A DNA stretch of 64,000 nucleotides from Winslowiella arboricola (GCF_025527015.1 NZ_JAODIM010000043.1:496001-560000); one strand, 5' to 3'. Shown: positions 45,790 through 55,207, counted from the stretch's first letter. Made by a program: numbers and translations. The notes: generated from the letters alone by a model not told the origin.

Positions 45790-46758
45790 TTAAACGTAAT
45801 ACAGCGTCATCAGCATCATAAACAGTGGCGTGGTCAACGCCGATAACACGGTAGAAAACAGTAAGCTGGTGGCCGATGCGCCTTGTAAAACCTGGAACTT
45901 CTGCGACATCAGATAGACATTCACCCCTACCGCCATCGACCCTAACAGCACGACCACCCGGCTTTCATGCAGCGGCAGATCGATTGACCACGCCAGCAGC
46001 CAGATAACCAGCGGCTGAACCAGCAGTTTCAGTATACAGATGGCGTAACTTTCGCGCAGGCCTTCACTGATTTTATACCCGGCCAGGCTCATCCCCAGTG
46101 TCACCAGCGATAACGGCGCGGCGATCTGCGCCAGCATATTGACTGGCGCACTAATCACATAAGGAAGTGGCCGATGCAGCGCGCTCCAGGCAAATCCCAG
46201 CATAATGCCGATGATCAGCGGATTACGCAGCACACCGAGCAGCGTGCGGCCAATGCCCGGCAGCGAAAAATTGCCGGTACGCGCCCACTCAACCGAGACG
46301 GTGACCAGTGTCCACAGGATCAAACCATTAAATACCAGCACCAGCGCGACCGAAGGCAGCGATTCCTGCCCCAGTAAAATGGTCGCCACCGGGATCCCCA
46401 GCATCACGTTATTGGAAAACACGCCGCCAAGCGCAAACACCGATCCAGATACCCCGTCCAGCGCAAACACTCTGGCGGCGATAATCCGCCCAAGCAGGTA
46501 AACCAGCAAACAGCTGCCAAAGAAGGCGAATAGCAGGCGGGCATCCACGGGGGGATTGGTATAAAACTGGCTCATTACCGTAAACAGCATGCAAGGCAGC
46601 GCAACATTAAAACAGAACCGGTTAAGCGCCTCAGTGACGGTGGCCGGCCATTGTGCAAATTTACTTAAGCCATAACCGGTGAAAATCAGAATAAAAAGCG
46701 GAACGGAGAGATAAATCTGGTGCGTCAGTTGATCAGTCAGGCTTCCTGTAACCGGCAT
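45790..46758 (-). CDS. AEC-family (auxin efflux carrier-like) permease
   Basis: 322 residues with about ten transmembrane segments in two inverted halves. LSVPLFILIFTGYGLSKFA at the N-terminus and the N-V-M-L-GIP loop (FSNNVMLGIPVATILLGQE) are characteristic of AEC/malonate-malate permeases. It probably transports an organic anion. Divergent from the EamA gene. Confidence 0.85.
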   Translation of the reverse strand: MPVTGSLTDQLTHQIYLSVPLFILIFTGYGLSKFAQWPATVTEALNRFCFNVALPCMLFTVMSQFYTNPPVDARLLFAFFGSCLLVYLLGRIIAARVFALDGVSGSVFALGGVFSNNVMLGIPVATILLGQESLPSVALVLVFNGLILWTLVTVSVEWARTGNFSLPGIGRTLLGVLRNPLIIGIMLGFAWSALHRPLPYVISAPVNMLAQIAAPLSLVTLGMSLAGYKISEGLRESYAICILKLLVQPLVIWLLAWSIDLPLHESRVVVLLGSMAVGVNVYLMSQKFQVLQGASATSLLFSTVLSALTTPLFMMLMTLYYV

Positions 46759-46870
46759 CGGTATCGCTTCCTTTAATTATTCGTCTGCTAACTAAAGATA
46801 TCATGTGCAGTAGCCTTGTCAGCATATTGGCCTTATGATTTGCATCAATAAATTCGTTCAGGGAATGTCA

Positions 46871-47755
46871 ATGCGCCAATCAGATTATGTACGACTGTTG
46901 TTATTAGCCGCCATCTGGGGCGCCAGTTTTTTGTTTATGCGTATTGCAGCGCCCGCCTTTGGCGCGATCAATACTGCGTTTTTGCGCGTCCTGTTTGGCT
47001 GTATCGGCCTTGGCGCCATTATTCTGCTGTTACGCTCCAGCCTGCAGTTTCATGGCAAACTCAGGTCTGCGCTGCTGCTGGGGGTGATCAACTCCGGTCT
47101 GCCCTTTCTGATGTACTGCCTGGCGGCAAAATGGCTGCCAGCAGGTTATTCAGCGATTCTTAATGCCACCACGCCGTTAATGGGCGCGCTGATTGGCTTC
47201 AGTTTCTTTGCTGAGAAACTCACGATTAAAAAGTGGCTGGGGGTTTTTATCGGCTTGTGCGGCATTATGCTGATCACCACTACCGGTGAAGTGCACTCCA
47301 CGTCCTTAGTTATTGCTGGTGTGGTGGCCTGTCTGGTGGCTACCGGCTGTTATGGTATTGCCGGCTATCTGACGCGTCGCTGGATCTCCGAACGCGGCGG
47401 CCTTGATCCGGTGATCGTCGCATGTGGCAGCCAGATCGGCGCCACGCTGTTCCTGCTGCCGTTTTTTCTGTTCTCCATCACCACGCAACCGCCGGTTAAC
47501 TGGGGACAGCCGCTGGTCTGGCTCTGTGTTCTGGCGCTCGGGCTGATTTGTACTGCCCTTGCCTATATTATCTACTTCCGCCTCGTCGCGGATATCGGGC
47601 CGATGCGCACGCTGACGGTGACGTTCCTGATCCCACCTTTCGCGATTTTATGGGGATATCTGGTGCTGGGTGAAACCATTAATCAGGGCTTTATTGGTGG
47701 CGCAGTTATCGTCTGTGTGGCGGTATGGCTGGTGGTTAGCCGGAAAAATGCGTAG
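46871..47755 (+). CDS. EamA-family drug/metabolite transporter
   Basis: 294 residues, ten transmembrane segments in two EamA repeats (LLLLAAIWGASFLFMRIAAPAFGAINTAFLRV; TLTVTFLIPPFAILWGYLVLGETINQGFIGGAVIV). The ATG at 46871 is 6 bases after AGGGA. It likely exports metabolites or amino acids; specificity unknown. A REP-like hairpin separates it from the convergent EF-G gene. Confidence 0.87.
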   Translation: MRQSDYVRLLLLAAIWGASFLFMRIAAPAFGAINTAFLRVLFGCIGLGAIILLLRSSLQFHGKLRSALLLGVINSGLPFLMYCLAAKWLPAGYSAILNATTPLMGALIGFSFFAEKLTIKKWLGVFIGLCGIMLITTTGEVHSTSLVIAGVVACLVATGCYGIAGYLTRRWISERGGLDPVIVACGSQIGATLFLLPFFLFSITTQPPVNWGQPLVWLCVLALGLICTALAYIIYFRLVADIGPMRTLTVTFLIPPFAILWGYLVLGETINQGFIGGAVIVCVAVWLVVSRKNA

Positions 47756-47791
47756 GAGCGGCGAAACGGGAGCCGAGAACGGCTCCCCTAC
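47752..47791. repeat. Variant REP-like element
   Basis: At 47768-47791 the arm has the same layout as the element at 12335 (stem around GAGAAC, tail CCCCTAC) but with compensating changes on both stem sides (GGGAGCC and GGCTCCC). A degenerate opposite arm begins GTAGGAGCGGCG at 47752. Located between convergent genes. Confidence 0.75.
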
Positions 47792-47798
47792 AGACCAG

Positions 47799-49901
47799 TT
47801 ACAGCGATTTACGTGCAGCAATAATGGTATCAGCCACATTGCGCGGCGCTTCGGCGTAATGATGGAACTCCATACTGTAGGTGGCGCGTCCCTGTGACAT
47901 CGAACGCAAGGTGGTCGCATACCCGAACATCTCGGATAGCGGCACCTCGGCGCGGATCACCCGGCCACCATGCAGTTCATCCATCCCCTGTACCATACCG
48001 CGTCGTGAAGAGAGATCGCCCATAACGTTACCGGCGTACTCTTCCGGTGTTTCCACCTCGACATGCATTACCGGTTCCAGAATCACCGGGCTGGCCTGCC
48101 GCGCCGCCTCTTTAAAACCAAAGATCGCCGCCATTCTGAACGCCAGCTCCGAGGAGTCGACTTCATGGTATGAGCCGAAGGTTAAGGTCGCTTTAACATC
48201 CACCACCGGATATCCCGCCACCACGCCGCTGTTCAGCGCTTCGCGGATCCCCTTTTCCACCGAAGGAATATACTCGCGCGGCACCACGCCACCTTTGGTC
48301 GCATCGTCAAAGATAAAGCCTTTGCCTGCTTCCAGCGGTTCCAGCGTCAGCACCACATGACCATACTGCCCTTTACCGCCCGACTGGCGGACAAATTTTC
48401 CTTCCACATCTTTAACCGTTTTGCGTACGGTTTCGCGATAGGTGACCTGCGGACGACCAATATTGGCTTCGACGCCAAATTCACGTTTCATGCGGTCCAC
48501 GATAATTTCCAGATGCAGCTCTCCCATGCCGGAAATAATCGTCTGACCCGACTCTTCGTCGGTATGCAGATGAAACGACGGATCTTCCGCTGCCAGTCGT
48601 TGCAGCGCGATGCCCATTTTCTCCTGATCGGCCTTGGTCTTCGGTTCAATCGCCAGTGAAATCACCGGATCCGGAAACTCCATACGCTCCAGCGTCAGAA
48701 CGGCATTCGGATCACACAGAGTCTCACCGGTGGTGACCTCTTTCAGGCCGACACAGGCGGCAATATCCCCCGCGCGGATCTCGTCCACTTCGTGACGGGT
48801 ATTGGCATGCATCTGCACAATACGCCCGATGCGCTCTTTCTTACCTTTAACCGGGTTATAGACGCTATCGCCTTTATGCAGCACGCCGGAATAGACACGC
48901 ACAAAGGTCAGCTGACCAACATAAGGGTCGGTCATCAGTTTAAACGCCAGCGCCGAGAACTTTTCATTGTCATCGGCGTGACGTTCCACCTGTTCACCCT
49001 GCTCATCAATTCCTTTCACCGCCGGAATATCCAGTGGCGACGGCATCAGCTCCACTACCGCATCCAGCATGCGCTGCACGCCTTTATTTTTAAACGCACT
49101 GCCGCACAGTACGGGCTGAATTTCACCGGCCACCGTGCGCAGACGCAGGCCCAGCGTCACTTCTTCTTCACTGAGGTCGCCCTGCTCCAGATACTTATCC
49201 ATCAGCGCTTCGCTGGCTTCCGCCGCCGCGGACACCATTTTCTCGCGCCACAGCTGTGCGGTCGGCACCAGCGCTTCCGGGATCGGCGCATAATTAAAGG
49301 TCATGCCCTGAGTGGCGTCATCCCAGTAGATCGCGCGCATTTTGTTCAGGTCGACTACGCCAGCAAAGCGCTCTTCGCTGCCAATCGGGATAACCACCGG
49401 CACCGGACTGGCTTTCAGACGATCGATCATCATTTGCACCACGTGGAAAAAATCTGCGCCGGCACGGTCCATTTTGTTTACAAATGCCAGCCGCGGCACA
49501 TGATATTTATTCGCCTGACGCCAGACGGTTTCCGACTGCGGCTGCACGCCTCCTACCGAGTCATAGACCATCACCGCGCCGTCGAGCACGCGCATAGACC
49601 GTTCCACTTCAATGGTGAAGTCGACGTGCCCTGGCGTATCGATAATATTGATACGGTGTGGCGTAAAACCGTTATCCATACCCGGCCAGAAGCAGCTTAC
49701 TGCGGCCGAAGTAATGGTAATCCCGCGCTCCTGCTCCTGCGCCATCCAGTCGGTCGTCGCTGCGCCATCATGAACTTCTCCCAGTTTATGGCTCATGCCA
49801 GTGTAAAACAGGATACGTTCAGTGGTGGTGGTCTTACCGGCATCAATATGGGCGGAAATACCAATGTTGCGATAACGTTCGATGGGGATGGTTCGGGGCA
49901 T
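47799..49901 (-). CDS. fusA2: Stand-alone translation elongation factor G, second copy type
   Basis: 700 residues with all EF-G domains: G1 [16 protein letters not shown]2 [10 protein letters not shown]3 DTPGHVDF, G4 [10 protein letters not shown], domain [11 protein letters not shown], and [26 protein letters not shown]. It is a full, apparently functional EF-G, but it is not in the rpsL-rpsG-fusA-tuf operon, so it is probably a second paralogue. Family paralogues can serve in recycling, stress or rRNA-specific conditions; which applies here is unknown. Transcribed alone, convergent with the EamA gene. Confidence 0.9.
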   Translation of the reverse strand: MPRTIPIERYRNIGISAHIDAGKTTTTERILFYTGMSHKLGEVHDGAATTDWMAQEQERGITITSAAVSCFWPGMDNGFTPHRINIIDTPGHVDFTIEVERSMRVLDGAVMVYDSVGGVQPQSETVWRQANKYHVPRLAFVNKMDRAGADFFHVVQMMIDRLKASPVPVVIPIGSEERFAGVVDLNKMRAIYWDDATQGMTFNYAPIPEALVPTAQLWREKMVSAAAEASEALMDKYLEQGDLSEEEVTLGLRLRTVAGEIQPVLCGSAFKNKGVQRMLDAVVELMPSPLDIPAVKGIDEQGEQVERHADDNEKFSALAFKLMTDPYVGQLTFVRVYSGVLHKGDSVYNPVKGKKERIGRIVQMHANTRHEVDEIRAGDIAACVGLKEVTTGETLCDPNAVLTLERMEFPDPVISLAIEPKTKADQEKMGIALQRLAAEDPSFHLHTDEESGQTIISGMGELHLEIIVDRMKREFGVEANIGRPQVTYRETVRKTVKDVEGKFVRQSGGKGQYGHVVLTLEPLEAGKGFIFDDATKGGVVPREYIPSVEKGIREALNSGVVAGYPVVDVKATLTFGSYHEVDSSELAFRMAAIFGFKEAARQASPVILEPVMHVEVETPEEYAGNVMGDLSSRRGMVQGMDELHGGRVIRAEVPLSEMFGYATTLRSMSQGRATYSMEFHHYAEAPRNVADTIIAARKSL

Positions 49902-50118
49902 GATGCGTCCTTAGTCAGTATGACAAGTTACGGCCAGATTTTTTTTCCGACCTGATTGAGTTGCTGCTGACGAGTATCATAGTACAATAGTACGAGTATA
50001 TACGAACTATTTGAGCCATTGTTATTGCCGATGAACGGATCCGCCGCTGCGCTGGCATTGCTGCCACACTTTGTTATATTAGCGCTCCGCCGCAAACCGC
50101 CATCGTCACAGGAATATT

Positions 50119-50433
50119 ATGATCGCCAATCACCCCGAACGTGAACAACTCCGGCTGGAAAATGTGCTTTTTGCGCTCGGTAACCCGATGCGGCTGGAGA
50201 TAGTCCAGACGCTGGCGAATCAGGGTGAACAGGCCTGCGGACTGTTGCGTCGGGATGTCGCCAAATCGACCATGACCCATCACTGGCGGGTATTGCGCGA
50301 CAGTGGCGTGATCTGGCAGCGGCCGCAGGGACGGGAGAATTTAATTTCGCTGCGCCGGGAAGACCTGGACGCCCGTTTTCCCGGCTTGCTGGATACGTTA
50401 TTGCAGGTGATGGAGAGTAAAGCGCAGGCTTAG
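50119..50433 (+). CDS. ArsR-family winged-helix regulator
   Basis: 104 residues with a winged helix (FALGNPMRLEIVQTLANQGEQACGLLRRDVAKSTMTHHWRVLRDSGVIWQRPQGRENLISLR). A small one-component repressor; ligand unknown. It overlaps the convergent racemase-like gene by 4 bp. It could regulate the upstream divergent EF-G gene (217 bp away) or the downstream purine genes; nothing in the sequence decides this. Confidence 0.83.
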   Translation: MIANHPEREQLRLENVLFALGNPMRLEIVQTLANQGEQACGLLRRDVAKSTMTHHWRVLRDSGVIWQRPQGRENLISLRREDLDARFPGLLDTLLQVMESKAQA

Positions 50434-51077
50434 TCCTGCAGGCCGCTATTCACCGCAGCCTGCAGGCTGGCCGTCGGGCCGGTAAGTATCTTCACCGCGG
50501 TATTAATTTCACCCGCGGCTTCGCTCATTGAGGATTGCGCCAGCACCAGACAATCACACTCGCGATGGCGGGACAGATAATCATCGGCGTAATCGGCGAT
50601 ACAGCGATTATAAGCAGCAAGATCCCCGGCTTTAAACTGCGTCCAGGCATCGGGAACACATTCAACCGTGACCTGCCGGGTTGCACTCTGCCGTTGCAAA
50701 AACAGTGCGCGTGTTGGTGCCAGCGTAGTGGGCGCGGTACACAGCACCACAATATTGCGGCTGCCGGTAAAGGCCTGTTCCACCAGTGCCGCATCCAGCC
50801 GCAGCACCGGTTTACTGAACCGCTGGCTTTCCGCTGCTGCCACCCCCAGCGTGGTACAGCTGATAATCACCGCATCAGCCTGCTGGCACAGCTCAGCAAT
50901 CACCTGTTGCGTTGCGCGGATAATGGCTGGGGTCATGGCTGCGGCCCGCTCTGCATCTGCCAGTAACGGTGCTTCAACCTGATGCAGCAAGGTGACGTCT
51001 GGCGTCGCCAGCTGCTGCAAACTTTTTTCAAACAGCGCAATATTGCTTTCGGCCGCATGTAAACAGGCAATTTTCAT
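50430..51077 (-). CDS. Asp/Glu/hydantoin racemase-superfamily protein
   Basis: 215 residues. The superfamily fold is indicated by KIACLHAAESNIALFEKS and VIISCTTLGVAAAES, with a candidate catalytic Cys. The second catalytic Cys expected near the end (usually in a GCxGM/GCT motif) is replaced by LAQSSMSEA, so a two-base racemization mechanism is doubtful. Start ATG 51077. Divergent from hpxO, it could act in ureide or hydantoin breakdown after urate oxidation, as allantoin racemase HpxA does in Klebsiella, but this is unproven. Confidence 0.75.
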   Translation of the reverse strand: MKIACLHAAESNIALFEKSLQQLATPDVTLLHQVEAPLLADAERAAAMTPAIIRATQQVIAELCQQADAVIISCTTLGVAAAESQRFSKPVLRLDAALVEQAFTGSRNIVVLCTAPTTLAPTRALFLQRQSATRQVTVECVPDAWTQFKAGDLAAYNRCIADYADDYLSRHRECDCLVLAQSSMSEAAGEINTAVKILTGPTASLQAAVNSGLQD

Positions 51078-51145
51078 TATTAACCCTCGTAAATTCAATG
51101 CTTAACTATCCCTGCCTGCCCCTCTGATTACCAGTGATTTTTGGT

Positions 51146-51162
51146 TGCACCACCATCGCGCA
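51146..51162 (+). promoter_or_regulatory. NtrC-like enhancer site upstream of hpxO
   Basis: TGCAC-N7-GCGCA agrees with the NtrC consensus TGCAC-N7-GTGCA at 9 of the 10 conserved bases. It lies about 95 bp upstream of the -24 element, a usual activator distance. Confidence 0.5.
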
Positions 51163-51254
51163 CTGCGCCAGCACAACGCCCGCTTGTTGCTCAGCAAACG
51201 GTTGCGTATTTCGCCTGAAATGGTCGCAATGAGATAACCCGGTATTTTGCAAAC

Positions 51255-51270
51255 TGGTACAAAAATTGCT
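51255..51270 (+). promoter_or_regulatory. Sigma-54 (-24/-12) promoter of hpxO
   Basis: TGGTAC, five A, then TTGCT: GG-N10-GC spacing is exact and the -12 element is consensus. It lies 30 bp upstream of the hpxO start, giving a leader of about 20 nt. Confidence 0.7.
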
Positions 51271-51300
51271 CTTTACTGTAGAGACTTACGGGAGAATGCA

Positions 51301-52458
51301 ATGAAAGCGATCGTGATGGGTGGCGGTATTGGTGGGATGTGTGCAGCCATTGCGCTGAGGCGTTTTGGTATCGAAACTGCGGTATACGAAGCAGTAAAAG
51401 AGATTAAACCGGTTGGCGCGGCGATTTCCATCTGGCCTAACGGCGTGAAATGTCTGAATTATCTTGGCATGAAAGAGTCGCTGCGCGCGCTTGGCGGCCC
51501 GATGCACTATATGGCCTATAACGAATACCAGCAGGGTCAGACGCTGACCCGCTTCAGTATGGATCCGCTGATTAAAAGCGTGGGTGAACGCCCTTACCCG
51601 GTAGCGCGCGCCGAGCTACAGGCGATGCTGCTGGATAGTTATGGCCGCGATGCCGTGCAGTTCGGTAAACGCGTGACTGCGGTAGAACAGTCCACCAGTG
51701 GTGTTACTGCGTTCTTTGAGGATGGCAGCGAAGCGCATGGCGATCTGTTAATTGCCGCCGATGGCACGCATTCAGTGGTCCGTCAGCACGTATTAGGTTA
51801 CCAGGCTGAACGACGCTACGCCGGGTATGTCAACTGGAACGGCCTGGTGGAAATTGATGAAAGCATTGCACCCGCCGATCAGTGGACTACCTTTGTTGGC
51901 GAAGGAAAACGCGTATCGCTGATGCCGGTCAGTGGTAATCGCTTCTATTTCTTTTTTGATGTGCCACTGCCGCAGGGACTGGCGGAAGATCGCAGCACGG
52001 TGCGTGCCGATCTGCAACGCTACTTTAGCGGCTGGGCGCCACAGGTACAGCAGCTGATAGCCAGTATCAATCCGGGCACCACTAACCGGATTGAAATTCA
52101 CGATATCGAACCTTTTATGTCGCTGGTTAAAGGTCGGGTGGCGCTGCTGGGTGATGCCGCTCACAGTACCACACCGGATATAGGTCAGGGAGGTTGCGCA
52201 GCGATGGAAGATGCTGTGGTGCTGGCGACGGCGCTGCAAACCCATTCGCTGGGCATTGAAGATGCCCTGCTGCGCTATCAGCAGAAACGCGTCGGGCGGG
52301 TAACAGATCTGGTGCTGAAAGCGCGCAAACGCTGTGATGTAACGCATGGCAAAGAGATGGCGGTGACCGAGCAGTGGTATCAGGAACTGAAACTGGAGAC
52401 CGGTGAACGCATTCTTGCCGGTATGTGTGAAACCATTTTAGGTGGCCCGTTAGAGTAA
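51301..52458 (+). CDS. hpxO: FAD-dependent urate hydroxylase HpxO
   Basis: 385 residues, class A flavoprotein monooxygenase: GGGIGGMCAAIALRRFGI (FAD dinucleotide motif), AADGTHSVVRQ (DG motif) and GRVALLGDAAHSTTPDIGQGG (GD motif). Length and sequence match HpxO of Klebsiella, which oxidises urate to 5-hydroxyisourate with NADH and O2. GGGAGA precedes the ATG. Together with xdhABC and guaD further right it supplies the chain guanine to xanthine to urate to 5-hydroxyisourate. Its promoter looks sigma-54-dependent. Confidence 0.9.
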   Translation: MKAIVMGGGIGGMCAAIALRRFGIETAVYEAVKEIKPVGAAISIWPNGVKCLNYLGMKESLRALGGPMHYMAYNEYQQGQTLTRFSMDPLIKSVGERPYPVARAELQAMLLDSYGRDAVQFGKRVTAVEQSTSGVTAFFEDGSEAHGDLLIAADGTHSVVRQHVLGYQAERRYAGYVNWNGLVEIDESIAPADQWTTFVGEGKRVSLMPVSGNRFYFFFDVPLPQGLAEDRSTVRADLQRYFSGWAPQVQQLIASINPGTTNRIEIHDIEPFMSLVKGRVALLGDAAHSTTPDIGQGGCAAMEDAVVLATALQTHSLGIEDALLRYQQKRVGRVTDLVLKARKRCDVTHGKEMAVTEQWYQELKLETGERILAGMCETILGGPLE

Positions 52459-52468
52459 CGGGTGTGCT

Positions 52469-52492
52469 GCGGGCCAGCATTCGCTGGCCCGC
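52469..52492. terminator. Strong hairpin after hpxO
   Basis: GCGGGCCAGC, loop ATTC, GCTGGCCCGC. A 10-bp perfect stem directly after hpxO and before a convergent gene; no T run follows on either strand, so it is a hairpin-type or Rho-assisted end rather than a classical terminator. Confidence 0.6.
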
Positions 52493-52514
52493 AATATTGT
52501 CAGACTTACTATGG

Positions 52515-53321
52515 TCAGGTTGAAAAAAAATTTTTTGCATCGGTTAAAATATTCAGATGCTGATCATAACTGCGTATATCTTTATTTGCCTGGCTCAATT
52601 TCCCAGCTAAGTCATCACTTTTTATTCTCAGTTCGTTCAGTTGCCGTTCAAGATTTACTAAAATTTTATCTTTTTGTGAGGTGCCGTATTCAACTTTGAT
52701 GTTTTTGATCGTTTGTTTATATTTAATCGTTTGCTGATATTTTCCGGGGAACAACCATGCCATCATACCCGACAGGTTAAAAAAACTTTCGCTACAGGAT
52801 TTGTAAGTACCGTCATCAAGTCTGATGCGGGCGGTTACAATCTTTCTTATTGTCTCTTTTTTGGCCTGGACGAGTTTTATAGTTTCCTTAGTGTCACTTT
52901 GTTCATTCTTATACTGCGTTTCCTCAACTTCCCTTGCATTTTTATTTGACTCAATAAAACTGGTGAGACCGGAGATTACTTCCACTGCTAATGCACCGCT
53001 AACATTACAAGGTGGAAACATTGATGATGCCTTGCTACCGTTTAATTTGACAGCCATCTCCCTGTATAAAGTGGCAATTAAATTGACTCGCGACTGGTAT
53101 TGCTGCATCACATTTGGTTTTATTTCACTACTGGTGGAAAGGTTAATCCCATTACTAATAACCGGCAGTTGATTTGATCCGCCTGCAGGTTTTACATTAC
53201 ACTCAACCGGAAGGTTAGTAATAATTTTAATATGTTCGACTGAAGTTGATTTTTTTTCATTATGTTTTAATGGATATAGTTGTTGTGCGCTAATTGAGCC
53301 TAAAACTTTCCCTATTCCCAC
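52515..53321 (-). CDS. Orphan protein A, paralogue of the adjacent gene
   Basis: 268 residues, not recognised. It starts with GTG preceded by AAGGA. The first 90 residues are Ser/Asn/Thr-rich with no signal peptide; a coiled-coil-like stretch spans about 122-160. The C-terminal 100 residues (RLDDGTYKSC at about 167, FPGKY at 191, YGTSQKDKIL at 212, then heptad-rich helices) align with the end of the next gene. The local sequence is clearly AT-rich compared with its neighbours. The paired, low-GC, helical design resembles secreted effector or toxin proteins, but no secretion system lies nearby and no function is assigned. Confidence 0.7.
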   Translation of the reverse strand: MGIGKVLGSISAQQLYPLKHNEKKSTSVEHIKIITNLPVECNVKPAGGSNQLPVISNGINLSTSSEIKPNVMQQYQSRVNLIATLYREMAVKLNGSKASSMFPPCNVSGALAVEVISGLTSFIESNKNAREVEETQYKNEQSDTKETIKLVQAKKETIRKIVTARIRLDDGTYKSCSESFFNLSGMMAWLFPGKYQQTIKYKQTIKNIKVEYGTSQKDKILVNLERQLNELRIKSDDLAGKLSQANKDIRSYDQHLNILTDAKNFFST

Positions 53322-53429
53322 TGCTGATTTTCCTTATCGCTATAGCTGGAGTAACAGATTTTCTGCAGGCCATATTAGTGGCCCGCTTTGCTATCCGTTC
53401 TGTTTATGGTATATGACAAAAACGTTTTT

Positions 53430-54131
53430 TTATTTAATGGATTGCAGATTCTGGCGGTAAGTGTATATATCCCTGTTTACTTTTTTTAATTTAAAATTCA
53501 GCACACTAATCTCATCATAATAATTTTTAATTTGATTTCTGAGGATAGACAGGATCTCTTCCTTTTGAGTGGTGCTATATATTATCTTAACATCAGTAAG
53601 GGACTTCTTATATTTCCCCGGAATAAAACCCTGCAATAAATCTGTAAAATCTCTGTTGCAGGGTTGGTAAGATCCGTTTTCCAACCTGACGTGCTTTGTT
53701 TTCACCCTGCCAATTCTCTCCATCTCCCCCATCGCGCTTTCAATTTTTACCTCTAGTTTATTGCGATTACTTAAATACCCCCTTTTCTCAATCTCTTTTT
53801 CATTAATTTTACATTCTGCAGAATGGGACGGGAAACTGTTAGTTTCCAGATTTAAATTAACAGTATGTTTATAACCTGGTGACTCAGCGTTTATGCTGAA
53901 TTCTGTTATTTTTGCATCTGTATCAATTTTTATTATATGTTTAAACCTATAGTTATAGGTTTTTTGTTGACCATCAGACAGATCAGTCCCCCCCGCCTTA
54001 TAGTTGATTGAAAAATTGAGGGTTTTACTGCAATTGTAGATACCTTTTATTAACGATGTAATATTCCCTAAAAAAATTTCTTTTAATGAAAACAATTGTG
54101 TCAAACCTTTCGCACGTGTAATTGCCGACAT
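53430..54131 (-). CDS. Orphan protein B, paralogue of the adjacent gene
   Basis: 233 residues, not recognised. AAAGGAG precedes ATG 54131. Its C-terminal part (RLENGSYQPC about 149, IPGKY 170, YSTTQKEEIL 185, then helical) aligns with orphan protein A, and both have an AGG turn earlier (KPAGGS/KAGGTD). The N-terminal halves differ. It is very AT-rich. It is 108 bp upstream of A on the same strand, so the two may be one transcription unit; tandem duplication followed by divergence of the N-termini is the simplest history. Confidence 0.7.
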   Translation of the reverse strand: MSAITRAKGLTQLFSLKEIFLGNITSLIKGIYNCSKTLNFSINYKAGGTDLSDGQQKTYNYRFKHIIKIDTDAKITEFSINAESPGYKHTVNLNLETNSFPSHSAECKINEKEIEKRGYLSNRNKLEVKIESAMGEMERIGRVKTKHVRLENGSYQPCNRDFTDLLQGFIPGKYKKSLTDVKIIYSTTQKEEILSILRNQIKNYYDEISVLNFKLKKVNRDIYTYRQNLQSIK

Positions 54132-54259
54132 AACTGCGCTCCTTTTATCATTATGATGATTCTGCGCATCTTAATGGGCAATTTATACTCCGTCTTCAAA
54201 AATTCGCTATTCCTGACGACAATACAGGGGCAATTATGATTGCCCCATCATCAATAATG

Positions 54260-55153
54260 TTAACCCCTGGCCCATTCCGCCAGCACCAGACGGGTAGCGC
54301 TGGCCAGCACATCGCGTCGCGCTTCGGCATGCTGGTGTTTCTGGGTAAAATAGATAGCGAGGATGAGCGGTTTCCCTTTTGGTGGCCAGATAATCGCCAC
54401 ATCATTGGTCGTGCCATACCCGCCTGCCCCGGTTTTATCACCGACCGGCCAGCCTGCTGGTACACCGGCGCGGATACTTTCCGCCCCGGTCTTGCTCTGT
54501 TTTAACCAGGTAATCAGCTGCTGCTGCCGGGCGGCAGGCAGCGCCTTACCCAGCGCCAGCTGCTGCACATTTGACGCCATCGCGCGCGGCGTGGTGGTAT
54601 TGCGTGCATCACCCGGAATGGCGCTGTTCAGCATTGGCTCCAGTTGATCAAGGCGGGTTTTCTTATCACCTAATTCCCGCGCCAGGCTGGTAATGCTCTG
54701 CGGGCCGCCAAGTTCACGCACCAGTAAATTCGCCGCGGTATTATCGCTTAGCTCAATCGTGGCAGCGCAAAGCTCTGCGATCGTCATTCCTTGCGCCAGT
54801 TTTTTCTCGGTAACCGGGGAGTAAGTCACCAGATCGCTCTGCTTATAGTTAATGCGCTTTTTCAGCAGATCCGGTTGTTTCACACTACGTTGCAACACAG
54901 CGGCGCCAACCAGCGTCTTAAATGTGCTGGCCATGGCAAAGCGCTCATCACTACGATAATGCAACTCCCGCAGCGAACCACTGTCAATCAACGTTACGCC
55001 GAGACGGCCATTGGCCGACTGTTCCAGCGCACGCAGCTGTTGCGCCAGCGTTTCGGGCTGCGCCAGCAGCGGGGGTGGCGCTAGCAGTAAGGTCACGACG
55101 CAAGCGGCGGCGGCCAGCACTCCACGACGGCGGGATAGCGATATAAATGACAT
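54260..55153 (-). CDS. Class A beta-lactamase
   Basis: 297 residues with a signal peptide (cleavage near LLAQP). All class A motifs are present: STFK (Ser76 of the precursor is the nucleophile), SDN, an omega loop with EPMLN (general-base Glu and Asn), and KTG followed by AGGYG. It should hydrolyse penicillins in the periplasm; whether it has extended activity cannot be told. No ampR-type regulator is adjacent, so expression is probably constitutive and low, as for intrinsic enzymes of environmental enterobacteria. It sits beside two low-GC orphans but its own composition resembles core genes. Confidence 0.92.
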   Translation of the reverse strand: MSFISLSRRRGVLAAAACVVTLLLAPPPLLAQPETLAQQLRALEQSANGRLGVTLIDSGSLRELHYRSDERFAMASTFKTLVGAAVLQRSVKQPDLLKKRINYKQSDLVTYSPVTEKKLAQGMTIAELCAATIELSDNTAANLLVRELGGPQSITSLARELGDKKTRLDQLEPMLNSAIPGDARNTTTPRAMASNVQQLALGKALPAARQQQLITWLKQSKTGAESIRAGVPAGWPVGDKTGAGGYGTTNDVAIIWPPKGKPLILAIYFTQKHQHAEARRDVLASATRLVLAEWARG

Positions 55154-55207
55154 AATTACCTGCTCCTTGCTATGGGGCGAATCCTTACGCCCCGTCCACG
55201 ATTAGGG

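Noticed and set aside
48792-49955. 387-codon open frame opposite the EF-G gene
   Set aside because: It is a mirror of the highly biased EF-G codon pattern; composition (His/Arg-rich) and lack of motifs mark it as a shadow.
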